NCBI GenBank assembly: GCA_016699575.1
Contig: CP064979.1
Span: 4,340,001-4,404,000, forward strand
Direction of reading: 5' to 3'
From: Flavobacteriales bacterium
GTDB taxonomy: Bacteria > Bacteroidota > Bacteroidia > Flavobacteriales_F > PHOS-HE28
DNA length: 64,000 nucleotides
Below the pieces are notes generated by a model. That model was not told the DNA's origin, did not search any database, and saw only the letters and a list, made by a program, of their open reading frames with translations. The position numbers and the translations under genes are program-made. Positions 55,202 through 63,761 of this stretch are shown here, in pieces; the stretch's first letter is position 1; every line of letters starts with the position of its first letter.

Positions 55202-55393
55202 TTAGGCCTTGGTCACGTTGATGGCGTTGGGGCCTTTGGGGCTCTGCTCAACTTCGTAGGTGACCTTGTCACCTTCGTAAAGAGCTTGCTTGGTTCCGGT
55301 CTTGTGAACGAACACATCCTTACCACCCTCGTCCGGGGTGATGAAACCGAAGCCTTTCTCCGAGTTGAAGAACTTCACTGTACCACTTGACAT
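55202..55393 (-). CDS. Cold shock domain protein
   Basis: 63 residues, single OB-fold. RNP1 is KGFGFIT and RNP2 is DVFVHKT. Binds single-stranded RNA/DNA and unfolds mRNA structure. The RNP2 end has Lys-Thr where most family members have Phe/His-x-Ser. The upstream 196-bp region (55394-55589) contains no gene and presumably a regulated leader; no clear -7 match besides CGCCTTTG near 55418. Confidence 0.93.
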   Translation of the reverse strand: MSSGTVKFFNSEKGFGFITPDEGGKDVFVHKTGTKQALYEGDKVTYEVEQSPKGPNAINVTKA

Positions 55394-55589
55394 GTACTAC
55401 TTGGTAATGCGCCCCTATCAAAGGCGGGGCTTGTTCGACCCACGGCAAAAGCACCGGGGCCTTGATGGCGCAAAGGACGGCCATCCGCGCTTGCCTCCGA
55501 CGATCCGGCCGAAATAAACCCCAGGCACGCCTCCTGGCTTACCGATCTTCCGGGGCACGCGATCGGCTGATCGTCACGACCTTCGGCCC

Positions 55590-56054
55590 ATGGCAACCCC
55601 ACGGAAGTCGAGCGCTCCAAGAGCGGCCGCCAAGACCAGAACAGCCGGTCCGGTGAAGCTCCTATCGGGCGGCAACCCGCAGATAGCGAAGGGCGATGGC
55701 GATGCCCCGGTGCAGGCCTACATTAGGGCAATGCCGGGCTGGAAAAGAGGGGTGGGTGAACAGCTTGACGCACTGCTCGAACAGCACGTGCCCAACTTGC
55801 AAAAGGCAGTGAAGTGGAACTCACCGTTCTATGGCGTGGAAGGCAATGGCTGGTTCCTGGCCACCCATGTCTTCACGCATTTCGTTCGGCTCACGTTCTT
55901 CCATGGTCAGGCGCTGAACCCCGTACCGCCCGGTCCCAGTAAGGACAAGAACGCCCGCTACCTCGACATCCGCGAGAACGACGTCATCGATGCTCACCAG
56001 CTCATCGATTGGTTCAAACAGGCTGCTGCATTGCCCGGCTGGTTGAAACACTGA
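55590..56054 (+). CDS. DUF1801-family protein
   Basis: 154 residues. A basic N-terminal extension (ATPRKSSAPRAAAKTRTAG) precedes the DUF1801 core (KAVKWNSPFYGVEGNGWFLA, FVRLTFFHGQAL). Role unknown. GACCTTCGG ends 3 nt before the ATG. Followed by a related gene after 15 bp, so they form an operon. Confidence 0.82.
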   Translation: MATPRKSSAPRAAAKTRTAGPVKLLSGGNPQIAKGDGDAPVQAYIRAMPGWKRGVGEQLDALLEQHVPNLQKAVKWNSPFYGVEGNGWFLATHVFTHFVRLTFFHGQALNPVPPGPSKDKNARYLDIRENDVIDAHQLIDWFKQAAALPGWLKH

Positions 56055-56069
56055 AACGTCACTCTACCC

Positions 56070-56657
56070 ATGGCATCAACAAACCCCGAGGTCAACTGGT
56101 TCTTCGAGAAGGATGGCCGATGGAAGGAGGCCTTCGCCAAGCTGCGCGCCATTGCATTGGACAGCGGCCTCACCGAAGAGCTGAAGTGGGGCCACCCCTG
56201 CTACACCTTGAAGGGGAAGAACGTCTTCCTCATGCACGGCTTCAACGACTACTGCGCGCTGCTCTTCCACAAGGGCGCGTTGCTGAAGGACGATGAAGGC
56301 ATACTCGTGCAGCAAACGGCCAACGTGCAGAGCGCCCGCCAGATCCGCTTCACCAGTGCGGCACAGATCAAGAAGATGGAACGCGTGATCGCGCGTTACA
56401 TGCAGGCGGCCATCGACCTGGAAAAGGCCGGCGCCACGGTGCCGCTGAAGAAGACGGCAGAGTTCGACATGCCTGACGAGTTCAGGAAGGCACTGAAAGA
56501 GATGCCCGCACTGAAGAAGGCCTTCAACGCACTGACGCCCGGCCGCCAGCGCGGCTACCTGCTCCACTTCTCCGGTGCGAAGCAGAGCAAGACGCGGGAG
56601 GCACGCATCGAAAAGAACGTGGACCGCATCCTGGAAGGCAAGGGCCTCGACGACTGA
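56070..56657 (+). CDS. YdeI/DUF1801-like protein
   Basis: 195 residues. ELKWGHPCYTLKGKNVFLMH and CALLFHKGALLKD are DUF1801 strands; the C-terminal half has the YdeI/OmpD-associated stretch LKEMPALKKAFNALTPGRQR. Function is not established. Sister of the preceding gene and of the one at 34620. Confidence 0.85.
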   Translation: MASTNPEVNWFFEKDGRWKEAFAKLRAIALDSGLTEELKWGHPCYTLKGKNVFLMHGFNDYCALLFHKGALLKDDEGILVQQTANVQSARQIRFTSAAQIKKMERVIARYMQAAIDLEKAGATVPLKKTAEFDMPDEFRKALKEMPALKKAFNALTPGRQRGYLLHFSGAKQSKTREARIEKNVDRILEGKGLDD

Positions 56658-56663
56658 GCGCCC

Positions 56664-56993
56664 TCAGGCTTTCCGCACGTAGATGCTCTTCAGCCCCATG
56701 GCCCCGAAGCCATCGATCTTGCAATCGATATCGTGGTCGCCATCCACCAATTTGATGTTCTTCACCTTGGTACCGGCCTTCACCGGCTTGGGCATGCCCT
56801 TCACCGGAAGGTCCTTGATCACCACCACATCGTCGCCGTCCTGCAGCACATTGCCGTTGGCATCCTTCACCGCACCGGCCGCCGCTATCTCCTCCGGGTT
56901 CCATTCATGGCCGCACTCGGCGCACATCTGCGAGGTGCCGGTGGGATAGGTGATCGTTGATGCGCACTCTGGGCATTTCGGGTTGTCGCTCAT
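56664..56993 (-). CDS. PhnA-domain zinc-ribbon protein
   Basis: 109 residues from ATG 56993 (a frame 18 codons longer has no support). The N-terminal zinc ribbon has CPECAST and CAECGHEW; then the PhnA/YjdM domain (DGDDVVVIKDLPVKGMPKP). Named for linkage to phosphonate genes in E. coli, but its biochemical role is not settled and no phosphonate gene is near. TATGTTCG ends 7 nt before the start. Convergent with the YdeI-like gene (6 bp apart). Confidence 0.88.
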   Translation of the reverse strand: MSDNPKCPECASTITYPTGTSQMCAECGHEWNPEEIAAAGAVKDANGNVLQDGDDVVVIKDLPVKGMPKPVKAGTKVKNIKLVDGDHDIDCKIDGFGAMGLKSIYVRKA

Positions 56994-57000
56994 GGCGGCG

Positions 57001-57008
57001 CGAACATA
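57001..57008 (-). promoter_or_regulatory. -7 promoter element (TATGTTCG)
   Basis: Minus strand, 7 nt before the PhnA-type start codon. Confidence 0.5.
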
Positions 57009-57121
57009 TTCTTCTGGACCGCCCTTGGCACTGACGGAGAACAGCACTTGGCAACCCCACTGCGAACAAGTGCCGCCTCACATCCATGACCCGTCGGCGC
57101 CGCGCCCTGTCCCAGGGCTCC

Positions 57122-57130
57122 TACTTTTGG
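57122..57130 (+). promoter_or_regulatory. -7 promoter element of the serC operon (TACTTTTGG)
   Basis: 28 nt before the serC ATG. Drives the four-gene serC-serA-DUF1015-yggS unit; no other promoter is visible within it. Confidence 0.6.
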
Positions 57131-57158
57131 CCCGCTTCCCGAACCAGTTGAAGCAACC

Positions 57159-58244
57159 ATGACAACAGCAACCAAAGTGAAGGTGCACAACTACAGCGCC
57201 GGTCCGTGCATCCTACCACGCGAGGTAATGGAACAGGCGGCGCAGGCCTGCATCGAGTTCGAAGGCGGCCTCAGCATCCTGGAGATGAGCCACCGCAGCA
57301 AGCCTTTCGAGGCCGTGATGGCCAAGGCCCAAGCGCTGGTGAAAGAACTGCTCGGCGCACCTGATCACTACCAAGTGGTATTCCTCGGCGGTGGTGCAAG
57401 CATGGGCTTCCACATGATACCGCAGAACTACATGAAGGTGGGCGGCAAGGCAGCCTACGCCAACACCGGTGAATGGGCCGGCCGCGCTATCAAGGAAAGC
57501 AAGATGGCAGGTGATACGATCGTAGTGGCCAGCAGCGAGGACAAGAACTTCAACTACATCCCCAAGGGCTTCAGCATTCCGGCCGATGCCGACTACTTCC
57601 ACTTCACCAGCAACAACACCATCTTCGGAACGCAGTTCAAGCAGTTCCCGAAGAGCCCCGTACCGCTCCTGTGCGACATGAGCAGCGACATTTTCAGCCG
57701 TCCGGTGAACGTGGGCGACTTCGCGCTGATCTACGGTGGTGCGCAGAAGAACATGGGCCCGGCCGGTGCCACGGTCTATCTCTTCGACCCGGCCTACTTG
57801 GGCAAGACCGGCCGCAAGCTGAGCCCCATGATGGACTTGAAGAACCACGCCGACAAGGAGAGCATGTACAACACGCCACCGGTGTTCTCGGTGTACGTAA
57901 GCATGCTCACCATGGAGTGGATGAAGAAGGAAGGCGGCGTGGCCGAAATGGAGCGCCGCAACAACGCGAAGGCCGACCTGCTTTATGGTGCCATCGACCG
58001 GCTGCCGGTGTTCAAGGGCACCACCGCTGTTGAGGACCGCAGTATGATGAACGCAACGTTCGTGATGACCGATGCCGCACTTGAGCCCGCATTCGACGCG
58101 ATGTGGAAAGCCGCTGGCATCAGCGGCATACGCGGGCACCGCAGCGTGGGCGGATACCGCGCCAGCATGTACAATGCCCTGCCCATCGAGAGCGTACAAG
58201 CCTTGGTGGACGTGATGGAAGAATTCGCAAAGAAGAACGGATGA
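57159..58244 (+). CDS. serC: Phosphoserine aminotransferase
   Basis: 361 residues. PLP enzyme that converts 3-phosphohydroxypyruvate and glutamate to phosphoserine in serine synthesis. The N-terminus HNYSAGPCILPREV and the Schiff-base Lys in YGGAQKNMGPAG are typical SerC features; GIRGHRSVGGYRASMYNA is the conserved C-terminal block. Overlaps serA by 4 bp (ATGA). SerB (phosphatase) is not in the window. Confidence 0.95.
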   Translation: MTTATKVKVHNYSAGPCILPREVMEQAAQACIEFEGGLSILEMSHRSKPFEAVMAKAQALVKELLGAPDHYQVVFLGGGASMGFHMIPQNYMKVGGKAAYANTGEWAGRAIKESKMAGDTIVVASSEDKNFNYIPKGFSIPADADYFHFTSNNTIFGTQFKQFPKSPVPLLCDMSSDIFSRPVNVGDFALIYGGAQKNMGPAGATVYLFDPAYLGKTGRKLSPMMDLKNHADKESMYNTPPVFSVYVSMLTMEWMKKEGGVAEMERRNNAKADLLYGAIDRLPVFKGTTAVEDRSMMNATFVMTDAALEPAFDAMWKAAGISGIRGHRSVGGYRASMYNALPIESVQALVDVMEEFAKKNG

Positions 58245-59218
58245 ACGCAAGGATCCACGCCAACGACGGCATCTCTGCCAACGGCAAACAAGTGCTTACG
58301 GACGCAGGCTTCAAGGTAACGAGCGACTTCGTTGCCCAGGATGCCTTGGCCGAATACATCAACAAGGAAAAGGTGGAAGTGCTGCTGGTGCGCAGCGCCA
58401 CCAAAGTGCGCAAGGACCTCATAACCGCCTGCCCGGGCTTGAAGATGGTGGGCCGCGGCGGTGTGGGCATGGACAACATAGACCGCGAGTTCGCCACCAA
58501 CCGCGGCATCAAGGTCTTCAACACGCCGGCCAGCAGCAGCATCAGCGTTGCCGAACTGGTGATGGCGCATTTGTTCAGCCTCATGCGCGGCCTGCACGAG
58601 AGCAACCGTCACATGCCCACGCGCGGCCAGGGCGAGTTCAAGGAGCTGAAGAAGATCTACGAGAAGGGCCAGGAGCTGCGCGGCAAAACGCTCGGCATCA
58701 TCGGCTTCGGCCGCATAGGCCAGTGGACCGCGCGCTACGCGCTGGGCGCTGGCATGAAAGTGGTCTACGCCGACAACCATGCCACCGCCGAAGCAATCGA
58801 GATGGAGGTAGGAGGACAAACCGTGCGCGTTGCCGTGAAAATGGTGCCGCTACCGGAACTGCTGGCCAAAGCCGATGCCATAAGCCTGCACGTACCTGCC
58901 CAGAAAGACGGCGCTCCTGTTCTCGGCCGTGGCGAACTGGCTTTGGTGAAACCCGGCACCGTGATCGTGAACACGGCGCGTGGCGGAAGCATCGATGAGG
59001 ATGCACTGCTCGATGCGCTGAAGAACAACAAGGTGCGGGCTGCCGCGCTGGACGTGTTCGTCAACGAACCCTCGCCGCGTGCCGACATCCTCGGACAGCC
59101 GAAGATCAGCTTGACCCCGCACATTGGAGCGGCCACCTTGGAGGCCCAAGGCCGCATCGGAGAAGAATTGGCCGATATCATCATCGAGCACTACGCCCGC
59201 CAGAGCGTGGATGCCTGA
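58241..59218 (+). CDS. serA: D-3-phosphoglycerate dehydrogenase, short form
   Basis: 325 residues. Oxidises 3-phosphoglycerate with NAD+, the first committed step to serine. Rossmann motif GIIGFGRIGQ, active-site Arg in VNTARGGSID, His in LTPHIGAAT. It lacks the C-terminal ASB/ACT domains, so feedback inhibition by serine through ACT is not expected. The start overlaps the serC stop; the pair supplies two successive enzymes. A related 2-hydroxyacid dehydrogenase is the only alternative. Confidence 0.92.
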   Translation: MNARIHANDGISANGKQVLTDAGFKVTSDFVAQDALAEYINKEKVEVLLVRSATKVRKDLITACPGLKMVGRGGVGMDNIDREFATNRGIKVFNTPASSSISVAELVMAHLFSLMRGLHESNRHMPTRGQGEFKELKKIYEKGQELRGKTLGIIGFGRIGQWTARYALGAGMKVVYADNHATAEAIEMEVGGQTVRVAVKMVPLPELLAKADAISLHVPAQKDGAPVLGRGELALVKPGTVIVNTARGGSIDEDALLDALKNNKVRAAALDVFVNEPSPRADILGQPKISLTPHIGAATLEAQGRIGEELADIIIEHYARQSVDA

Positions 59219-59221
59219 GGC

Positions 59222-60442
59222 ATGATCAGCATCCGTCCGTTCCGCGCATGGCGGCCGGCGCCCGATAAGGCGCACCTGGTGGCCAGCCGCAGTTATGTGG
59301 AGTATGAACCGGATGAGTTGACGGCCAAGCTGAGGAGCAATCCATACAGCTTCCTGCACATCGTGCACCCTGATCTGGGGCGCGATCAGCACCTGACGCA
59401 GAACGAGCGCTTCCGCCGCGTGCGCAAGAAGTTCGAGTCGTTCTGCAACGAGGGCATACTGCAACACGACAGGTTGCCGAGCATATACATCTACCAGCAG
59501 GACCAGGACGGCCGCAGCTCGCGCGGGATCATCTGCGGCGTTAGCGTGCGCGATTACCGCAACGGTCTCATCAAGGTGCACGAACAAACGCTTACCGCCC
59601 GTGAGGCACTCTTCGAGAAGTACTTGGATGCCACTGGGATCAACGCGGAACCCGTGTTGCTTGCCGCTCCTGAAATGCCGCTGCTCGAAGCCACCATGGA
59701 CAGGGCAACGCTGCTGCGGCCCGAGTTGGACCTCAGCACCACCGACCGCGTGCGCCATCGCCTTTGGTCGGTGAACGATGAAGCCCATGTGGGCGAGATC
59801 GTGCAATGCTTCAGCTCCGTTGATGCGCTCTACATCGCCGATGGCCATCACCGCAGCGCGAGCAGCGCCCGTTTGGCGCAAAGTAGCGCGGCGGATGGCG
59901 ACGACCCGAAGGCTTGGTGTTTGGCGTTCATTGTTCCGCGCGCCCACCTGCACATCTGGAATTTCGACCGCGCAGTGACGAGCCTCAACGGCATGGAGAC
60001 GACTGAATTCCTCGATGAGCTTGGTAAAGTCGGGCGCTTGGAGCCCTTGATCATCTCACCAACGTCCGCTCCGGAGCGTGGGGAGGTGTTCGTGTGCACG
60101 CGGATCGGATGGTACCGGTTCACGATGCCGTCACCACCGGTGTGGGCCAGCGCGGTTGAAGCTTTGGACCCGGCATTGCTGAGCACGTGTGTTCTTGCTC
60201 CCGTCCTGGGCATCCACGACCTGCGCACCGATCCGCACATCCGCTTCATCCCGGGCACACAAGGCGTGGCAGCCTTGGAAACCATGGTGAGCAGCAAGGA
60301 AGCCGCCGTTGCCTTCCACCTCCGGCCGGTGAGCTTCGATGAACTGAAGGCCGTGGCCGACAGCAACGGCACCATGCCGCCAAAGAGCACCTACATCGAA
60401 CCGAAGATGCGCAGCGGCATGACCATCTATCCGCTGGAATGA
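59222..60442 (+). CDS. DUF1015-family protein
   Basis: 406 residues. ISIRPFRAWRPAPDKAHLVA begins the DUF1015 family, and YIADGHHRSASSARL is its conserved central motif. Uncharacterised, but found downstream of serC/serA in many Bacteroidota and other phyla, suggesting a link with serine or phosphohydroxypyruvate metabolism. Three bases separate it from serA, and it overlaps the next gene by 4 bp. Confidence 0.92.
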   Translation: MISIRPFRAWRPAPDKAHLVASRSYVEYEPDELTAKLRSNPYSFLHIVHPDLGRDQHLTQNERFRRVRKKFESFCNEGILQHDRLPSIYIYQQDQDGRSSRGIICGVSVRDYRNGLIKVHEQTLTAREALFEKYLDATGINAEPVLLAAPEMPLLEATMDRATLLRPELDLSTTDRVRHRLWSVNDEAHVGEIVQCFSSVDALYIADGHHRSASSARLAQSSAADGDDPKAWCLAFIVPRAHLHIWNFDRAVTSLNGMETTEFLDELGKVGRLEPLIISPTSAPERGEVFVCTRIGWYRFTMPSPPVWASAVEALDPALLSTCVLAPVLGIHDLRTDPHIRFIPGTQGVAALETMVSSKEAAVAFHLRPVSFDELKAVADSNGTMPPKSTYIEPKMRSGMTIYPLE

Positions 60443-61104
60443 CCTCGCTCGCCGCACGGTACGAAGCATTGAAGGCATCCCTGCCCAAAGGCGTGGAGCT
60501 CATCGCCGTGAGCAAGACCCGTTCGGTGGATGAGATCAAAGCGCTGTACGATCTGGGCCATCGGGCATTCGGAGAGAACTATCCACAAGAACTGAAAGAC
60601 AAGCAAGCGCAGTTGCCCGCCGACGTCCAGTGGCACTTCATCGGCCACCTGCAAACGAACAAGGTGAAGTACATCGCGCCGTTCGTGCATCTGGTGCACA
60701 GCGGCGACAGCGAACGGCTGTTGGACGAACTCGATAAGCGCGCAGCCGCGAACAACAGAACGATCAGCGTGCTTCTGCAGGTGCACGTGGCACAGGAAGA
60801 AACCAAGTTCGGCTTCACCCTTGAGGAACTTGAACCGCTTGTTCCGGGCTTCAGGGACCGTTGGACGAACCTGCGCATCGAAGGCCTGATGGCCATGGCT
60901 TCGTTGACCGAAGACATGGAGCAGGTGCAGCGCGAACTTGCGGGCGTGAATGCCCTCTTCGATCGCATCAAGGCAAGTGGTGCGTTCCCGATCGGGCAAT
61001 TCGCCACCTTGAGCATGGGCATGTCGTCGGATCTACCGGTGGCATTGGCCAATGGCAGCAACATGGTGCGAATAGGCACTGCCCTCTTCGGCGCGCGTCC
61101 CTGA
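60439..61104 (+). CDS. YggS-type PLP homeostasis protein
   Basis: 221 residues. PLP-binding Lys26 in LIAVSKTRSV; FGENYPQELKDK and WHFIGHLQTNKVKYI are hallmarks of the YggS/PROSC family, an alanine-racemase-fold protein that buffers free pyridoxal phosphate and has no enzyme activity. Co-transcription with the PLP enzyme SerC makes sense. Starts within the DUF1015 stop (ATGA). Confidence 0.93.
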   Translation: MTSLAARYEALKASLPKGVELIAVSKTRSVDEIKALYDLGHRAFGENYPQELKDKQAQLPADVQWHFIGHLQTNKVKYIAPFVHLVHSGDSERLLDELDKRAAANNRTISVLLQVHVAQEETKFGFTLEELEPLVPGFRDRWTNLRIEGLMAMASLTEDMEQVQRELAGVNALFDRIKASGAFPIGQFATLSMGMSSDLPVALANGSNMVRIGTALFGARP

Positions 61105-61183
61105 CTTGTCGATAAACCGTAGGCAACGCCTTTCGGGCCATCCCGTCTTGCCAGCGTAGTTTCACGTCCCAGCCGCGCTGCCC

Positions 61184-62203
61184 ATGACCCGCACACTACT
61201 CACTGCAATCCTCTTATGCTCCTCCATGGCCCTGCTCGCTCAGCGGAACATCGAGGTCGGACTGTCGGGCGGAATGACCAACTACTACGGTGACCTGGGC
61301 AACTGGGACGGCCCGATCCAGTGGAACAGCACGCGACCGGGAATGGCGATCACCATCCGCGATTTCTTCAACAATCCCAAGCGGTACGTTACACGTGCGA
61401 TCACCTTGGAAGGGCGCTTGAGCTGGCACCGCATCGGCTACGACGAAACCGAGGCCACCGGCGGCATGAGCGGAACGCAGTTGAAGAACTTCAACCGCGG
61501 GCTCAACTTCCGTACCGACCTCTTCGGCGCCAGCGCCCACTTGGTGCTCAACGCCTACCGCGAACCGTACCAGCCGTTGTTCCAGCAGCGCTTCTTCGCC
61601 TACTTCTACATCGGGGCGGGCATATACTACGGTCGTCCCAAGGCGGACCTGTTCCGTGGGGATATAGCCTTGGAAAACCAGTACCACTATTGGGACGACG
61701 GCACCTTGCGCGATCACGAACAGTATACACCCGGGTATTTGAACGCCAACGTGGTCGAGCGCGACGGGAAGTACGAAACCGATCTCTACAGTTGGCACAC
61801 CGAAGGCGGCTGGGTCGATTCCGAAGGCAACCGCTTGAAGCGCAATTCACCGTGGCACTTCGGCATGCCCATGGGCGCCGGTCTGCGCTACATGGTGACC
61901 AAGCAGATGAGCGTGGGGGCCGAGTTCTCGTACATCTTCTTCATCAGCGACATGCTCGATGACGTGAGCGACCGATACAGCACGTACGAGGAGATCGGCG
62001 AGGCATTCCCGAACGACAGCACGCAGCAGTTCCTGGCCCGCTACATCAGCGATCCAAGCGGCTTTGGCAGCGATGGCACCACCGGTATCAGGACCAGCCA
62101 ACGCGGCAATCCGGGCTTGGCGGACTACTACAGCTGGCTGATGCTTGAGGTGAGCTACAAGTTCAAGCGCCGCCCGGGCCGCCGCATCTTCGTGCACATC
62201 TGA
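61184..62203 (+). CDS. DUF6089-type outer-membrane barrel protein
   Basis: 339 residues. Signal peptide (MTRTLLTAILLCSS...LLAQ). The early NYYGDLGNW block is the hallmark of the Bacteroidota DUF6089 family; amphipathic strands continue to the end (WLMLEVSYKFKRRPGRRIFV). Likely an outer-membrane beta-barrel of unknown substrate. TAGTTTCAC stands 18 nt upstream, and a terminator hairpin follows. Confidence 0.88.
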   Translation: MTRTLLTAILLCSSMALLAQRNIEVGLSGGMTNYYGDLGNWDGPIQWNSTRPGMAITIRDFFNNPKRYVTRAITLEGRLSWHRIGYDETEATGGMSGTQLKNFNRGLNFRTDLFGASAHLVLNAYREPYQPLFQQRFFAYFYIGAGIYYGRPKADLFRGDIALENQYHYWDDGTLRDHEQYTPGYLNANVVERDGKYETDLYSWHTEGGWVDSEGNRLKRNSPWHFGMPMGAGLRYMVTKQMSVGAEFSYIFFISDMLDDVSDRYSTYEEIGEAFPNDSTQQFLARYISDPSGFGSDGTTGIRTSQRGNPGLADYYSWLMLEVSYKFKRRPGRRIFVHI

Positions 62204-62223
62204 CCCTCCGTCTTCGGATCCCG

Positions 62224-62251
62224 GAACGGCCCTTGCGGGCCGTTCTTCATT
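62224..62251 (+). terminator. Intrinsic terminator of the DUF6089 gene
   Basis: GAACGGCCC / GGGCCGTTC stem with a TTGC loop, then TTCATTT, 20 bp beyond the stop codon. Confidence 0.75.
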
Positions 62252-62262
62252 TGCGCGCGGAC

Positions 62263-62270
62263 TACTTTCG
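62263..62270 (+). promoter_or_regulatory. -7 promoter element (TACTTTCG)
   Basis: 30 nt before the HEAT-like gene and just after the preceding terminator. Confidence 0.55.
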
Positions 62271-62300
62271 CCCGCGAACAACACCGCACCGCCAAGAACG

Positions 62301-62810
62301 ATGAGCCTCGACCCGCTGTTCACGCAGCTTCTTTCCGACGACGACACCAAGGTGCTGGAGGCCATTGAAAAAGTGGACCAACGCGGTGATGCCATGGCCA
62401 TCGTGCCAATGCTGCATGCCTTGGTGAAGGCCCGCGACCATGCAGTGCAGCAACGCATCACCACCATTCTGTTCGAGGTGAAGGCCAAAGGCGCGCGGGA
62501 ACAACTCCTTGCCGCGCTCGACATCCCGGAACTGCATCCGGTGCGCAGTACTGTGCTCGCCAGTTTCTGGAACGCGGGCATGGACATGCGCGAGCACCTG
62601 CTCCAGCTGGCGGGTATTGCAGCGAAGGGTTCCGCCAGTGAGGCGCTCGAGTGCCTCACCATTGTGCAGGAGCAAAGCGCCTGGCCCGAGAAAGCCGCGC
62701 GCGCCGCGGCCAAAGACCTGCGGCTGGCGTCCACCAGCGAAAAGGACGAACTGAAAGCCTCGGTCCTTACGGATATCGCCGAGGAATTGGAGCGCAGGCT
62801 CGGTAAGTGA
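62301..62810 (+). CDS. HEAT-repeat-like protein, 169 aa
   Basis: Entirely helical; pairs such as TKVLEAIEKVDQRGDAMAIV and VQQRITTILFEVKAKGAREQ look like HEAT repeats, about four in all. No signal peptide. A protein-binding scaffold is probable, partner unknown. The stop directly abuts that of the convergent purC. Confidence 0.7.
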   Translation: MSLDPLFTQLLSDDDTKVLEAIEKVDQRGDAMAIVPMLHALVKARDHAVQQRITTILFEVKAKGAREQLLAALDIPELHPVRSTVLASFWNAGMDMREHLLQLAGIAAKGSASEALECLTIVQEQSAWPEKAARAAAKDLRLASTSEKDELKASVLTDIAEELERRLGK

Positions 62811-63761
62811 TCAGCCCTTCAGGTAGCGCTCCACGTTCCGCTGGATGCGCGCGCTGATGTCGCTCGTATCGGCAGGTGCGAAGGCATTCCCGGTGATGAG
62901 GTCGTGCAGTTCGATGTAGCGTTCGGTCACGCTCTGAACAAATCCATCATCCATCACCGGCACCTGCTGGCCTTCCTTGCCCATGAAGTCATGAGCAATG
63001 AGCCACTGCCGAACGAACTCCTTGCTCAGTTGCCTCTGGGCCTCGCCCCTGTCCTGCCGCTCGTCGTAACCGTTCAAGTGGAAGTACCGTGAACTGTCCG
63101 GCGTGTGGATCTCGTCGATGAGCAGGATCTCCCCTGCGGCGTTCCTCCCGAACTCGTACTTGGTGTCAACGAGGATGAGGCCACGTTTCCTCGCGATCCC
63201 GCTACCACGCTTGAACAAGGCCAGCGCGTACTTCACCATGGTCTCCCATTCCGCCTTGGTGCACAGTCCGCGATCAAGGATCTCCTGCGGCGTGATGTCC
63301 TCGTCGTGGCCTTCATCGGCCTTGGTGCTGGGCGTGATGATGGGCTCGGGAAATGCATCGCTCTCACGCAGACCTTCGGGCATGGATGCGCCGCAAAGCA
63401 CCCGATGGCCTGCTTGGTATTGGCGCCAGGCGTGCCCGCTCAAGTAACCGCGCACCACCATCTCGACCTTCACCGGGGTGCAGCCCTGGCCCACGATCAC
63501 CTGCGGGTCGGGCATGGCCACGGCCCAGTTGGGGGCCACCTCGCGAGTGGCTTGCAGCATGCTCCAGCTCACTTGGCTCAGCACCTGTCCCTTGTGCGGG
63601 ATGCCGCGCGGCAGGATCACATCGAAAGCGCTGATGCGGTCGCTGGCCACCATCACCAAGCGGCCATCGCGCAGTTTGTACACGTCCCGCACTTTGCCGC
63701 GGTACACGTTCTCCGCCTCGTCCAAGCGCAGGTCGCTGCGCATCAAAGTCCCATCGCTCAT
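62811..63761 (-). CDS. purC: SAICAR synthetase PurC
   Basis: 316 residues, the long form. Catalyses ATP-dependent joining of CAIR and aspartate in purine synthesis. VYRGKVRDVYKLRDGRLVMV is the ATP-binding start; VEMVVRGYLSGHAWRQY and LILVDTKYEFGRN are the PurC signatures; IDEIHTPDSSRYF completes the active site. The start overlaps the end of the phoH gene by 4 bp, so purC is translated from a phoH-purC message. Confidence 0.95.
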   Translation of the reverse strand: MSDGTLMRSDLRLDEAENVYRGKVRDVYKLRDGRLVMVASDRISAFDVILPRGIPHKGQVLSQVSWSMLQATREVAPNWAVAMPDPQVIVGQGCTPVKVEMVVRGYLSGHAWRQYQAGHRVLCGASMPEGLRESDAFPEPIITPSTKADEGHDEDITPQEILDRGLCTKAEWETMVKYALALFKRGSGIARKRGLILVDTKYEFGRNAAGEILLIDEIHTPDSSRYFHLNGYDERQDRGEAQRQLSKEFVRQWLIAHDFMGKEGQQVPVMDDGFVQSVTERYIELHDLITGNAFAPADTSDISARIQRNVERYLKG

